A stretch of DNA of 64,000 nt from contig NC_008609.1 of the NCBI RefSeq assembly GCF_000015045.1, positions 3,585,501 through 3,649,500 on the forward strand, in the 5' to 3' direction. The translations under genes and the position numbers were made by a program. The DNA comes from Pelobacter propionicus DSM 2379. GTDB taxonomy: Bacteria; Desulfobacterota; Desulfuromonadia; Geobacterales; Pseudopelobacteraceae. Within the stretch, counting starts at the first letter, position 1. The number at the start of each line of letters is the position of its first letter. Shown here piece by piece: positions 54,572 to 63,885 of this stretch. The notes beneath the pieces were generated by a model. It did no database searches and was not told the origin of the DNA. It worked only from the letters and a program-made list of their open reading frames with translations.

Positions 54572-55135
54572 TCAGGCCCGGGAGATGAAGCGGCCGTCGC
54601 GGGTATCAACTTTGATCCGCTCTCCCACCTCCAGATAGGGGGGCACCTGCAGCTTGAGCCCGGTCTCCAGCATCGCCTCCTTGGTCTGGGCGGTAGCGGT
54701 GGCGTTCTTCATGACCGGCACGGTTTCGGCAACGGTCAACTCCACGGTCATGGGAAGCTCCACATTGACCAGCCGTGCCTCGAAAAGGCCCAGCACCACC
54801 TCGGTCCCCTCCAGCAGATAGGGGGAAAGGGGTGCGAACTCATCCTGCTCCACCTCGAACTGTTCGTAGTTCTCCAGATCCATGAAAACGCCCCTGCCGC
54901 CGTCGGCGTAGAGAAACTGTCCCTTGTGGCGCTCGAAATCCGCCTCGTCCACCTTGTCACCGGAGCGGAAGGTCTTCTCCAGCACCTGGCTGGTGATCAG
55001 GTTGCGGTACTTGGTCTTGACCATGGTGTTGGCGCCACGGGCAGTGGGGGACTGGACCGTGACATCCACGATCAGACAGGGGGCTCCGTCCAGTTGGATC
55101 ACCAGCCCCTTCTTGAAATCAGACGTGCTGTACAT
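54572..55135 (-). CDS. Elongation factor P-like protein (EfpL/YeiP type)
   Basis: 187 aa, three beta-barrel (KOW, OB, C-terminal) EF-P fold. The loop that reaches the ribosomal P-site reads SPTARGANTMVK, with Arg 33 at its tip, matching E. coli YeiP (SPTARGAATLYK) rather than the lysine loop of canonical EF-P. The C-terminus (TGLKLQVPPYLEVGERIKV) is typical. EF-P relieves stalling at proline stretches; EfpL is an arginine-tipped relative with overlapping activity. It lies between tRNA-CAU and queF, all on the minus strand. The subtype call rests on the loop motif. Confidence 0.85.
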   Translation of the reverse strand: MYSTSDFKKGLVIQLDGAPCLIVDVTVQSPTARGANTMVKTKYRNLITSQVLEKTFRSGDKVDEADFERHKGQFLYADGGRGVFMDLENYEQFEVEQDEFAPLSPYLLEGTEVVLGLFEARLVNVELPMTVELTVAETVPVMKNATATAQTKEAMLETGLKLQVPPYLEVGERIKVDTRDGRFISRA

Positions 55136-55166
55136 GCAAACTCCTTGAATCTATGACGAAATAAAA

Positions 55167-55598
55167 TTATGGCCTGCGGTACTCGGCCGTAGGCCAGAAG
55201 GGGATGCCGCCGCGGGGGGTGAACTCGCCGCGCACCGTCAGCCAGAGCGGGGAGATCAGCCGAACCAGATCGTTGCAGATGCGGTTGACACTGGCCTCGT
55301 GGAATTCGCCATGCATGCGGAATGAGCCAAGGTAGAGCTTGAGGCTCTTGCTTTCCACGCAGAGCGTATCGGGCTGGTAGTCGATCACGATCCTGGCGAA
55401 ATCAGGCTGGCCGGTCATGGGACAGAGACAGGTGAACTCGGGACATTCGATGTGCAGCGTCCCCACAGCGCCAGCCGGGTTCAAATCGGGCTGGGCGAAA
55501 GGGCTGGGGAATGCCTCCAGTAGCGTGGCATCGGGACGGGCGTAGCGGTAGCCGGTCGTCCCCGAGCCAAGCGATTTCAGATTTTCGTGCAGCGTCAT
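55167..55598 (-). CDS. queF: 7-cyano-7-deazaguanine reductase (short type I)
   Basis: 143 aa NADPH-dependent nitrile reductase that turns preQ0 into preQ1 for queuosine. The catalytic segment is [17 protein letters not shown], and [20 protein letters not shown] holds the NADPH/substrate Glu and His. The short length fits the unimodular (Bacillus-like) type. Start ATG 55598 is preferred because GGAGAA lies upstream; the frame runs to 55661. Separated from the EF-P-like gene by 31 bp. Confidence 0.95.
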   Translation of the reverse strand: MTLHENLKSLGSGTTGYRYARPDATLLEAFPSPFAQPDLNPAGAVGTLHIECPEFTCLCPMTGQPDFARIVIDYQPDTLCVESKSLKLYLGSFRMHGEFHEASVNRICNDLVRLISPLWLTVRGEFTPRGGIPFWPTAEYRRP

Positions 55599-55752
55599 GG
55601 GCGTTCTCCCTTGTGGTCGATCCTGAAATCTGCGATAGCATAGCTCCGAATCCCTTGGCAATCATTATTTTCCCGGCGAGAGGATGCCCCTGCCCCAGGG
55701 GGGATGCCGTCGGCCCCATCTGTGGTAGACTTGCAGGCATCCATTTTCCCGC

Positions 55753-55781
55753 TTGATTTCAAACAATTAAAATGGCATAAG
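55753..55781 (+). promoter_or_regulatory. Possible promoter of the class II aldolase gene
   Basis: TTGATT (55753-55758) and CATAAG (55776-55781) are 17 bp apart in an AT-rich patch about 45 bp before the ATG. The -35 is four of six and the -10 four of six to consensus. Confidence 0.35.
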
Positions 55782-55824
55782 GTTGAGCTGTTTTTCCATA
55801 CTCATTAATTCACAGGAGGGTAGC

Positions 55825-57105
55825 ATGGCTTATCCGGCAGATTTTGAAAAAGCGCTCCAAATCGGGCGCCCTCCCACCATCGGTGCACTCTTTCCCCATT
55901 CAAAGGCGCTGATCGTCAGCGGCAAGGTCATCGACAGGGCCATGCTCGCCAAGGGAAAGGCCATTGCCCTTGCAGCCAACGGCCGCAACTACTTCGTCAT
56001 CCGCGGCGTGCTCATGGCGGCCCAACGGGCCAACGCGGCCGTAATCATAGAGATCGCCAAATCCGAGGGGGGCAGGTCGGCCTACTGTGCCGTCAACTAC
56101 TGGAACATGGCCCGCATCGTCGACTCCCTCTGCAACGAGTTGGGCATCACCGTTCCGGTTGCCATCCATGCCGACCACTACGGCATCAAGAATGAAACAG
56201 ACCTGGCCATTGCCAAGGTGGAGATCCCTTCCATGTTCGAGGCGGGAATCACCTCCATAGCCATCGACGCCTCCCACCTTCCCGATGACCAGAACCTGCT
56301 GTCCAACCTGGAGATCACCCCCTTCATCCCCTCCTGGGCCGGACTGGAGACCGAAGTCGGCGAGATCAAGGGCAAGGCGGGGCTTTCCACGGTTTCCGAG
56401 GCCAGATTCCTGATCCAGGGGCTGAACGCCCACGGAATCTTCCCGGACTGGATCGCCCTCAACAACGGCACCACCCATGGCATCGAAGCCAGCGACGCCG
56501 GCATCCAGGTGGACCTGACCAGCCAGATTCACGCTGCCATCGCCGACTACAGGGTCAACGGCGCCCAGCACGGCACCTCGGGCAACAGCTCGGAGCGACT
56601 GCGGGAGATAGCCCAGAAGACCGCCACAACCAAGGCCAACGTGGCCACTGCCCTGCAGATGATCTCCTGGGGGTTGGAAATCAACGACTACGGCAACGCC
56701 CAGTTGGACACCGACGGCAACTTCATCAAGGTTGCAGGAGAGGGGATGAGCGAGGAACTGTGGGCCGAGATGGTCGCCTATGCCGACGCCAAGGGGTGGA
56801 AGAAAGGGGACTACAAGGGACTGAACCTCCCCTTCGAGAACAAGCTGTTGGCCCAGCCCCGGGAGATTCGCGATCGCATGGCCAAACGGGTGGAGGAGTT
56901 CGCCTACCGCATCATGACCGAAGTCTTCAATGCCCGCGACACGGCACCACTGGCCATCCAGGCCATCATCACGGCCAACTCCCACGACCTGGGTGCGAAG
57001 GGACAACGCATCGAGGACCCGGCAGCCTGGACCAGGGAACTGATTATCCAGCGGGCAACGTGCCTCTGCTCCGACAAGGGGCCGACGGGGAACTTCGACG
57101 ACTGA
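55825..57105 (+). CDS. Class II fructose-bisphosphate aldolase family protein
   Basis: 426 aa, zinc-dependent aldolase fold. A zinc-ligand motif is in VAIHADHYGI, with SIAIDASHLP, GEIKGKAGLS and ALNNGTTHGIEASDAG following in barrel order. Class II aldolases of glycolysis/gluconeogenesis are usually 280-360 aa; this longer form has an extended C-terminus (YRIMTEVFNARDTAPLAIQA). It is most likely the FBP aldolase, but a related sugar-bisphosphate substrate is possible. Start ATG 55825 follows AGGAGG closely. It has an intrinsic terminator 20 bp downstream. Confidence 0.8.
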   Translation: MAYPADFEKALQIGRPPTIGALFPHSKALIVSGKVIDRAMLAKGKAIALAANGRNYFVIRGVLMAAQRANAAVIIEIAKSEGGRSAYCAVNYWNMARIVDSLCNELGITVPVAIHADHYGIKNETDLAIAKVEIPSMFEAGITSIAIDASHLPDDQNLLSNLEITPFIPSWAGLETEVGEIKGKAGLSTVSEARFLIQGLNAHGIFPDWIALNNGTTHGIEASDAGIQVDLTSQIHAAIADYRVNGAQHGTSGNSSERLREIAQKTATTKANVATALQMISWGLEINDYGNAQLDTDGNFIKVAGEGMSEELWAEMVAYADAKGWKKGDYKGLNLPFENKLLAQPREIRDRMAKRVEEFAYRIMTEVFNARDTAPLAIQAIITANSHDLGAKGQRIEDPAAWTRELIIQRATCLCSDKGPTGNFDD

Positions 57106-57124
57106 TCCATACCGAGCGGACAGG

Positions 57125-57152
57125 AAAGGGGGGTGGCAACACCCCCTTTTTT
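57125..57152 (+). terminator. Intrinsic terminator after the aldolase gene
   Basis: A 7-bp G/C stem (GGGGGTG with CACCCCC, GCAA tetraloop), extended by G-U and A-T pairs, runs into six T. It lies about 20 bp after the aldolase stop. Confidence 0.9.
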
Positions 57153-57423
57153 ATGGCCGCATCCCGCATCGCCGGTTTGATAACGGCACAGGTCCACAAC
57201 CCTGGGCTGCCGTATCACCCGGCCTGAGGGCATGCTCCCGCGACATATCGAGTAGAGAAAAAAGATCGTGGAGCGGGCACGAGTGGGCAGCAGAGTCAAG
57301 CATCCAGAAAGGCCTCCGGCGCAAATCCGTTGACAGCGTGGATGCGAGGCGCTAAAGCTTGATTCCGTTCACGCGCAACCAGTTGTGCGGCGCGCTATCA
57401 GAACCCGGGAGCCAGATGCAACC
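57153..57423 (+). promoter_or_regulatory. Intergenic region with a possible promoter for the DHH-CBS-tRNA nucleotidyltransferase gene
   Basis: Together with the preceding terminator this makes a 318 bp gap. A perfect -35 TTGACA (57330-57335) is followed 17 bp later by a weak -10 TAAAGC (57353-57358). Nothing else (RNA gene, repeat) was recognised. Confidence 0.35.
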
Positions 57424-60069
57424 ATGGACGTCATCACCACCCACGTAAACGCCGATTTCGACTGCCTTGGCTCCATGGTTGCCGCCAGCCGACTTTACCC
57501 CGGCGCACTGCTCGCATTTCCCGGTTCCCAGGAAAAGGGGCTGCGCGACTTCATCACCCACCACCCCGACTACCTCCCCCCCCTGACCCGCGCCAGGGAG
57601 ATCGACCTGGACACCGTCACCCGGCTGATCATCGTCGACTGTCAGCAGGCCTCCCGCATCGGGCGCTTCGCCGAACTCATCGGCCGCCCCGGCCTGGAGG
57701 TACATGTCTATGACCACCATCCTGTTCTGGCAACCAGCATCCGCCCCCATGGCGGCGTCATCCGCCCCTGCGGCGCCGTCTCCTCGATCATAACCGGCCT
57801 GCTGCGGGAGCGGGGCATGACCCTTACCCCCGAGGAAGCCACCCTGGTTATGCTGGGCATCCACGAGGACACCGGCCGGTTGCTGTTTCTCCCCACCACG
57901 GCGGACGATTACCGCGCTGCCGCCTGGCTGCTGGAGCAGGGGGCACGGCTGAACTTGGTCTCCGACTTCATCAGCCTGGAGCTGACCACCCCACAGGTAG
58001 GGCTTTTGAACACCCTGCTGAAGAATCTGAAAACAACGGATTTCAACGGCGTGAGCATCTCCATCGCCCACGCCTCCAGCGACAGCTACATCCCTGACAT
58101 CGCCGGCCTGGCACACCTGATGCGGGACATGGAGAACCTGGACGCCCTGTTTCTGGTTGTTGCCATGGAGAACCGCACCTATCTGGTGGCGCGAAGCCGC
58201 ATACCCGAAGTCAATGTGGGTGAGATCATGCGCCGCTTCCAGGGAGGTGGCCATGCCACGGCTGCCTCGGCCACGGTCCACGATCTTTCACTCAAGCAGG
58301 TGCTGAACAGGCTGGATGAACTGCTGCGCCTGATGGTGACCCCGCGGATCACCGCCGGCGAGATCATGTCATCCCCGGTCAAGACCATACCGGCAGGCAT
58401 AACCATCGCCGAGGCGCGCGACCTCCTGACGCGCTACAACTGCAATGCCATGCCGGTCATGGACGGAGGACGCATGGCCGGCATCCTTTCCCGCAAGATC
58501 GTGGAAAAGGCGCTGTACCACGACCTGGGCCAATCGCCGGCCACGGAATTCATGCACACCGAATTCATGCGCGCCACACCTGCCACGCTGCTGTCCGACA
58601 TCCAGGAGTACCTGGTGGAGGGGAACCGGCGCTTCGTGCCGGTCTTCGACGGCGATGAACTGGCGGGAGCGGTCACCCGCACCGACCTGCTGCGCCACAT
58701 GTACGGCGGCCGGCGAGAAGAGCCGGAGGCGCTCTATGACCTGGAATCCCTGGAGGCCAGCCCCAAATGCCGCTCAATCGCCGCCCTGGTCAACCGCAGG
58801 CTGCCGGCAGCCACCATCAGGTTGCTGCGCGACCTGGGCAGGACCGGAGACGAACTAGGTCTGCCGGTGTATGCCGTGGGAGGCTTCGTGCGCGATCTGC
58901 TGCTGGGGGTGGAAAACCTGGACCTGGACCTGACCGTGGAGGGAGACGGCATCTTCTTCGCCGAGCGGTTCGCACGAGCAAAGGGGGGCAGGGTCCGCAG
59001 CCACCCCGCCTTCGGCACGGCGGTGGTGGTGCTGTCGGACGGGAGCAAGCTGGATGTGGCCAGCACCAGGCTTGAATACTACGAATCCCCCGGCGTGCTC
59101 CCCACGGTGGAGCGTTCATCCCTGCGCCACGACCTGTACCGTCGCGATTTCACCATCAACACCCTGGCGATCTGCATCAACAGCGACCGTTTCGGCATGG
59201 TAACCGACTTCTTCGGCGGCCAGCAGGATATCCAGCAACGCACCGTGCGGGTCCTGCACAACCTCTCCTTCGTGGAGGACCCCACCCGCGTCTTCCGCGC
59301 CATCCGCTTCGAGCAGCGCCTCGCCTTTCGCATCGCCCCGCACACCGAAAACCTGATCCGCAGCGCACTGCGCATGAAGGTGCTGGACAGGGTGGGGGGC
59401 ATACGCCTGTTCAACGAACTGGTACTGATCCTGAACGAGCAGGAGCCCCTGGGCGCCGTACGGCGCATGGCCATGCTCGGCCTGCTCCCCTTCATCCACC
59501 CCCAGCTGAGGCTGTCACCGGAGACGGAGCGGGCCATGACAGAATCATCCCGACTCCTGACCTGGTTTCGCCTCTTGTACCTGAACGACCCCTGCCAGCA
59601 GTGGCAGGTGTATTTCCTGGCGTTGTGCGAGCGCCTCAGAGACGACGAGTTCCAGGAGGCCTGCCGCCGCCTCTCCATGCCGGGCAGGTTCGTGAGTCAG
59701 GTGTTCGCCCATCGCCACCGGGCGCTGGTCATGCTGGAGACCCTGCAGCGGCGCCTCAAACGAGCGCAGGATCTGCGCAACAGCGAGATCTACGACAGTT
59801 TCCACGGCCTGCCGCTGGAGATCCTGCTCTACCTGGCAGCCAGGACCAAGAACGATCAGGTGCGGCGGCTGGTCTCGCTGTACATCACCCGCCTGCGCCA
59901 CATGCGCCGCGAGCTTGACGGCAATGCACTCAAGGAACTGGGGCTCGCTCCGGGACCGAACTACAGCCGGATCATGAAGCGCCTGCTGGATGCGCGCCTG
60001 GACGCGGAGGTCGGCACGGCAGAAGAGGAACGCACCCTGGCGCGCGAACTGATCGCCGACGCAGGTTAG
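57424..60069 (+). CDS. DHH phosphoesterase - CBS pair - tRNA nucleotidyltransferase fusion
   Basis: 881 aa multidomain protein. Residues about 1-310 form a DHH/DHHA1 unit (HVNADFDCLGS, VYDHHPV, GGGHATAASA). About 315-435 hold two CBS repeats (EIMSSPVKTIPAGITIAEA, VEGNRRFVPVFDGDELAG). About 470-870 are a class II poly(A) polymerase/tRNA nucleotidyltransferase head and helical tail (YAVGGFVRDLLLGVENLDLD, RRDFTINTLA). Such fusions are annotated as A-adding tRNA nucleotidyltransferases. ATG 57424 is used; a GTG at 57385 is possible. The gene ends 4 bp into the convergent greB stop region. Confidence 0.9.
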   Translation: MDVITTHVNADFDCLGSMVAASRLYPGALLAFPGSQEKGLRDFITHHPDYLPPLTRAREIDLDTVTRLIIVDCQQASRIGRFAELIGRPGLEVHVYDHHPVLATSIRPHGGVIRPCGAVSSIITGLLRERGMTLTPEEATLVMLGIHEDTGRLLFLPTTADDYRAAAWLLEQGARLNLVSDFISLELTTPQVGLLNTLLKNLKTTDFNGVSISIAHASSDSYIPDIAGLAHLMRDMENLDALFLVVAMENRTYLVARSRIPEVNVGEIMRRFQGGGHATAASATVHDLSLKQVLNRLDELLRLMVTPRITAGEIMSSPVKTIPAGITIAEARDLLTRYNCNAMPVMDGGRMAGILSRKIVEKALYHDLGQSPATEFMHTEFMRATPATLLSDIQEYLVEGNRRFVPVFDGDELAGAVTRTDLLRHMYGGRREEPEALYDLESLEASPKCRSIAALVNRRLPAATIRLLRDLGRTGDELGLPVYAVGGFVRDLLLGVENLDLDLTVEGDGIFFAERFARAKGGRVRSHPAFGTAVVVLSDGSKLDVASTRLEYYESPGVLPTVERSSLRHDLYRRDFTINTLAICINSDRFGMVTDFFGGQQDIQQRTVRVLHNLSFVEDPTRVFRAIRFEQRLAFRIAPHTENLIRSALRMKVLDRVGGIRLFNELVLILNEQEPLGAVRRMAMLGLLPFIHPQLRLSPETERAMTESSRLLTWFRLLYLNDPCQQWQVYFLALCERLRDDEFQEACRRLSMPGRFVSQVFAHRHRALVMLETLQRRLKRAQDLRNSEIYDSFHGLPLEILLYLAARTKNDQVRRLVSLYITRLRHMRRELDGNALKELGLAPGPNYSRIMKRLLDARLDAEVGTAEEERTLARELIADAG

Positions 60070-60539
60070 TACGGCTTCTCGTTGCCGATGGCGGTGATGT
60101 ACACCGTCAGGTCGCCGTTGGGCCTGCTGATGGTGACCTCGTCGTCGACCCGCTTGCCCAAGAGAGCCTGACCCACCGGCGAATCGATACTGATCCTGCC
60201 GGAACTTACGTCGAACTCGTCCGGCCCCACCAGCTGGTAACAGCGCCCGGCTCCATCCTCGTCCTCGTAACTGACCCAGCAGCCGAAACCGACCGATTCG
60301 GGCTTGGCAGGCAGGGAACGCACCTTGAGCAGTTTGAGCCTGCTCCCCAGATGCTTCAGCTTGCGGTCGATCTCGCGCAACCGTTTCTTGCCGTAGATGT
60401 ATTCCGCGTTTTCCGAGCGGTCCCCCTCGGCCGCAGCGTCGGATACGCCACGAACGACCTTGGGCCGCTCCACGCGCCACAGGTAGTCGAATTCCGCTTC
60501 CAGTTTCTTAAGTCCTTCGGCGGTAATCAGGTTCGTCAT
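60066..60539 (-). CDS. greB: Transcript cleavage factor GreB
   Basis: 157 aa. An N-terminal coiled-coil hairpin with the acidic tip (AAAEGDRSENAEY) inserts into the RNA polymerase secondary channel to rescue backtracked complexes. The C-terminal FKBP-like domain contains RISIDSPVGQALLGKR. KKRLREIDRKLKHLGSRL in the coiled coil is closer to GreB than GreA. Convergent with the tRNA nucleotidyltransferase gene, overlapping its stop by 4 bp. Confidence 0.92.
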   Translation of the reverse strand: MTNLITAEGLKKLEAEFDYLWRVERPKVVRGVSDAAAEGDRSENAEYIYGKKRLREIDRKLKHLGSRLKLLKVRSLPAKPESVGFGCWVSYEDEDGAGRCYQLVGPDEFDVSSGRISIDSPVGQALLGKRVDDEVTISRPNGDLTVYITAIGNEKPY

Positions 60540-60575
60540 CTCTGCTCCTGTTCAGGAATCACTATCCCCGCAGTA

Positions 60576-60613
60576 CGCAAAAAAGCCCCGGATTTCTCCG
60601 AGGCTTTTTTGCG
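60576..60613 (-). terminator. Bidirectional-capable intrinsic terminator between greB and the cold-shock gene
   Basis: CGCAAAAAAGCC pairs with GGCTTTTTTGCG, then CGGA with TCCG around a TTTC loop, with one mismatch between the blocks. T-runs lie on both strands. It follows the cold-shock gene stop (60632) on the minus strand. Confidence 0.9.
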
Positions 60614-60631
60614 TTTCCGTTTTTCTTTGGA

Positions 60632-60832
60632 TTAAATCTTGGTTACGTTTGCCGCCTGGAGACCTTTGGGGCCTTTGACCAGCTCGAACGTAACGCTATC
60701 ACCTTCTGCAAGGGATTTGAAGCCTTCGCCCGAAATCGCGGAAAAGTGCACGAATACGTCTTCGCCATTTTCCTGCTCAAGAAATCCAAACCCCTTGCTG
60801 TCGTTAAACCATTTTACTGTTCCGTTTACCAT
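60632..60832 (-). CDS. Cold-shock-domain protein
   Basis: 66 aa single OB-fold nucleic-acid-binding protein of the CspA family. RNP1-like [12 protein letters not shown] and RNP2-like DVFVHFSAI motifs bind single-stranded [20 protein letters not shown] is the family start. Its own promoter and about 56-nt leader upstream, and a terminator downstream, mark it as monocistronic. Confidence 0.97.
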   Translation of the reverse strand: MVNGTVKWFNDSKGFGFLEQENGEDVFVHFSAISGEGFKSLAEGDSVTFELVKGPKGLQAANVTKI

Positions 60833-60894
60833 GTACTTACTTCTCCTGGTACTGCTATTTTTAATTACTCCGTGGCATCCACGAGAGCTTCGTT

Positions 60895-60923
60895 ACAGTA
60901 ACAGCCTGGCGCAGGGCTGTCAA
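60895..60923 (-). promoter_or_regulatory. Predicted promoter of the cold-shock gene
   Basis: On the minus strand a perfect -35 TTGACA (60918-60923) is followed 17 bp later by -10 TACTGT (60895-60900), preceded by TGT as an extended -10. The leader to the ATG is about 56 nt. Confidence 0.5.
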
Positions 60924-60958
60924 TGTAATTAAATGCCTATTGAAAAAAAGATTTTTTT

Positions 60959-62587
60959 CTACCCCTGGGCCTCATGAACCTTTGCCAGGTAGTAGTCGTA
61001 GTTACCCTCGTAGGTGCGCATCTCGCCATGGTCGATTTCAAAGACCCGGTCCACCAACTGGCGCAGGAAATGGCGGTCGTGGCTCACCAGCAGCACCGTG
61101 CCGCTGAAATTCCGCAGGGCGCCCAGAAGGATCTCCCGCGAGCGGATATCCAGGTGGTTGGTCGGTTCGTCCAGCACCAGGAAATTGATCGGCCGCGCCA
61201 GGAGCGTTGCCAGCACCACCCTGCTCTTCTCGCCGCCAGAGAGGTTCCCGATGCGCTTGTCGATGGCGTCACCGGAAAAAAGGAAGGCGCCCAGCAGGTT
61301 GCGGATCACGCCGATATTCGCCAGGGGCATGGCGTCCTGGAGGGTCTCGAAGACCGTCTTGCCCGGATCAAGAAGCTCCATGGCATGCTGGCTGAAGTAG
61401 CCCAGCTCCACGTTGGCGCCCAGGCTAAAGCTGCCGCTGGTCGGCTCTGCGTGGCCGGCCAGCAGTTTCAGGAGGGTCGATTTGCCGGCCCCGTTGACGC
61501 CTACCAGGGCAACCCTGTTGCCCCGGCGAATGATACCGGAGATGCCGCTGAAAACCGGGTGGTCCGTACCGTCCTCACGCTTCCAAACCTTGGCCAGGCT
61601 GTCCATCAGCAGAACGTCGTCGCCGCTGCGGGGCGGTTCGCTAAACTCGAAGCGCACCGCGCGTTCCTCGGGGGGGATTTCGATGCGCTCGATCTTCTCG
61701 ATCTTCTTGACCCGCGACTGGACCTGGGCGGCATGGGAGGCGCGGGCCGCGAATCGAGCAATGAACTCCTCCTCCTTGGCCAGCATCTCCTGCTGGCGCT
61801 TGTGGCTGGCCAGGAGCTGCTCCCGCCGGATGTCCCGTTCCCGTTCGTAAAAGTCGTAGTTGCCGCCGTAGGTGGTGATGGTCCTGTTGGCCACCTCGAT
61901 GATGCGGGTCACCACCCGGTTCATGAAATCGCGGTCATGGCTGGTCATCAAGAGGGCACCGTCGAATTCGTCGGCAAGCCACTCCTCCAGCCAGATGATC
62001 GATTCCACGTCCAGGTGATTGGTTGGTTCATCCAAGAGCAGCACGTCCGGCTTCTGGGTCAGGATCCTGGCCAGGGCGATGCGCATCTTCCAGCCGCCGC
62101 TGAATGATTCCACCGGCTGGTTGAAGCGATCCGGCCCGATGCCCAGGCCGGTCAGCACGGTCTGGGCACGGGTGTCCAGGTTGTAGCCGTCACGGTGCTC
62201 GAACTCCTCCTGGGCAATACCGTAGCGCTCCAGCAGAAGGGCCATCTCCTCGTCCGACTGGGGCAGGCACATGGCCGCCTCCATCTGCTTGAGTTCGTCG
62301 GCCAGTCGCATGGTGTCGGCCGAGCCGGCCATCACCTCTTCCAGGGCCGTACGTCCGAACATGTCACCCACATCCTGGGAGAAGTAGCCGATGGTGCTCT
62401 TTTTGGCGCGGGTGATCTCGCCAGCATCCAGCTCCTCTTCGCCGGTGATGATACGGAACAGGGAGCTCTTACCCGCGCCGTTGGGGCCCACCAGGCCGCT
62501 GCGGCTTGCGGGCAGGATCTGGAAACCCGCCTCGCGGAAGAGAACCTGGGAGCCGTACTGCTTGCTGATATTGGTCAGATGGATCAT
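60959..62587 (-). CDS. ABC-F family ATPase
   Basis: 542 aa, two ABC domains and no membrane segments, the ABC-F translation-factor layout. Walker A motifs [11 protein letters not shown] and [11 protein letters not shown], signatures SGGWKMR and LSGGEKSRV, Walker [14 protein letters not shown] and [13 protein letters not shown] are all intact. The linker between them ([16 protein letters not shown]) is the ribosome-facing P-site tRNA-interaction region. The subclass (YbiT/EttA/Uup-like) is not fixed here. Its ATG overlaps the tyrS stop by 4 bp. Confidence 0.92.
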   Translation of the reverse strand: MIHLTNISKQYGSQVLFREAGFQILPASRSGLVGPNGAGKSSLFRIITGEEELDAGEITRAKKSTIGYFSQDVGDMFGRTALEEVMAGSADTMRLADELKQMEAAMCLPQSDEEMALLLERYGIAQEEFEHRDGYNLDTRAQTVLTGLGIGPDRFNQPVESFSGGWKMRIALARILTQKPDVLLLDEPTNHLDVESIIWLEEWLADEFDGALLMTSHDRDFMNRVVTRIIEVANRTITTYGGNYDFYERERDIRREQLLASHKRQQEMLAKEEEFIARFAARASHAAQVQSRVKKIEKIERIEIPPEERAVRFEFSEPPRSGDDVLLMDSLAKVWKREDGTDHPVFSGISGIIRRGNRVALVGVNGAGKSTLLKLLAGHAEPTSGSFSLGANVELGYFSQHAMELLDPGKTVFETLQDAMPLANIGVIRNLLGAFLFSGDAIDKRIGNLSGGEKSRVVLATLLARPINFLVLDEPTNHLDIRSREILLGALRNFSGTVLLVSHDRHFLRQLVDRVFEIDHGEMRTYEGNYDYYLAKVHEAQG

Positions 62588-63798
62588 GCGCTGACGATGA
62601 TCCGGCCGAAACGGCGGCGCCCGATCTGGACGATGTACTCGCCGGCCGCATCCAGCTCCAGGTTGGGGTTGGAGATCTTCTCGCCGTTCAGCTTGACCCC
62701 CCCCTGATCGATGGAACGCCGCGCCTCGCCGTTGGACTTGGTCAGCCCCGCCTCGCTCATGGCGCGGGCCAAAAGCAGGGTGCCGTCGGCCAGACAGTGA
62801 CTGATCTGGGGCATGTCGTCCGGGATCTGGTTGTCGCGGAAGCGTTTGACGAAATTTTCCTCCGCATCCCTGGCCGCCGCTGCTCCGTGGAAGCGTCCCA
62901 CCAGCTCACGGCCCAGGGCCTTCTTGGTTTCCATGGGGTGCAGGGAGTTGTCCGCCAGCCCCTGTTTGAGCTTCTCAAGCTCCGGGAGCGGCATGTCGGA
63001 GAGCAGTTCGTAGTAACGGACCATCAGCTCGTCGGAGATTGACATGACCTTGCCGAAGATCTCGTCGCCCGGTTCATTGATGCCGATGTAGTTGCCCAGT
63101 GACTTGGACATCTTGTTGACCCCGTCCAGCCCCTCCAGGAGCGGCATAGTCAGCACGCACTGGGGCTCCTGGCCCCACTCGCGCTGCAACTCGCGCCCCA
63201 CCAGCAGGTTGAACTTCTGGTCCGTCCCCCCCAGCTCCACGTCCGATTTCAGGGCAACCGAGTCGTACCCCTGCACCAGCGGGTAGAGGAACTCATGGAT
63301 GCTGATCGGCTGCTGGCTGGAGAAGCGTTTGTGGAAGTCGTCCCGCTCCAGCATGCGGGCCACGGTGTACTTGGATGCCAGGGCGATCAGACCGCCGCAG
63401 CCCAGGTCGTTCAGCCAGCTGGAGTTGAACACCACCTTGGTCTTGTCCGGATCCAGGATCTTGAAGACCTGCTCCTTGTAGGTCTCGGCGTTCTTGAGCA
63501 CATCCTCGCGGGTCAGGACCTTGCGGGTCTCCGATTTGCCGGTGGGGTCGCCGATCATGCCGGTGAAATCGCCGATCAGGAAGTTCACCTCGTGACCCAG
63601 CTGCTGAAACTGGCGCAGCTTGTGGATCAGCACGGTGTGTCCCAGATGCAGGTCAGGGGCGGTGGGATCGAAGCCGGCCTTGATCCTGAGCGGCACGCCG
63701 GTTTTCAGCGACTTCTCCAGTTTCGCCTCAAGCTCCTTCTCGATCAGGATCTCCACGGCGCCACGCTTGATAACGGCCATCTGTTCGGCTACGGACAT
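62584..63798 (-). CDS. tyrS: Tyrosyl-tRNA synthetase
   Basis: 404 aa class I synthetase. HLGHTVLI (HxGH) and KMSKSLGN (KMSKS) mark the nucleotide fold, with [18 protein letters not shown] and an S4-type RNA-binding domain at the C-terminus (about 345-404, [18 protein letters not shown]). Start ATG 63798 has AGGAG 7 nt upstream; a second ATG at 63813 lies within the leader. It overlaps the ABC-F gene by 4 bp and is preceded by a strong hairpin. Confidence 0.97.
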   Translation of the reverse strand: MSVAEQMAVIKRGAVEILIEKELEAKLEKSLKTGVPLRIKAGFDPTAPDLHLGHTVLIHKLRQFQQLGHEVNFLIGDFTGMIGDPTGKSETRKVLTREDVLKNAETYKEQVFKILDPDKTKVVFNSSWLNDLGCGGLIALASKYTVARMLERDDFHKRFSSQQPISIHEFLYPLVQGYDSVALKSDVELGGTDQKFNLLVGRELQREWGQEPQCVLTMPLLEGLDGVNKMSKSLGNYIGINEPGDEIFGKVMSISDELMVRYYELLSDMPLPELEKLKQGLADNSLHPMETKKALGRELVGRFHGAAAARDAEENFVKRFRDNQIPDDMPQISHCLADGTLLLARAMSEAGLTKSNGEARRSIDQGGVKLNGEKISNPNLELDAAGEYIVQIGRRRFGRIIVSA

Positions 63799-63822
63799 GT
63801 TCAGGCTCCTCATAATAATGTA

Positions 63823-63877
63823 GCCACAGCAGTCACGGCATCATGGATTCAGTCCATAATTCCGTGACCGCTGTGGC
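63823..63877 (-). other. 16-bp hairpin in the tyrS leader
   Basis: GCCACAGCAGTCACGG (63823-63838) and CCGTGACCGCTGTGGC (63862-63877) are complementary except for one position, which in the minus-strand transcript is a G-U wobble; a 23-nt loop with an internal TGGA/TCCA pair lies between. It falls between the upstream gene's stop and the tyrS ribosome-binding site. No clear T-run follows, so terminator versus leader control is open. Confidence 0.6.
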
Positions 63878-63885
63878 GTTGTTTT

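Noticed and set aside
60942-60959. A/T palindrome after the ABC-F gene as a terminator
   Set aside because: Arms are only A/T with a 2-nt loop; too weak for an intrinsic terminator.
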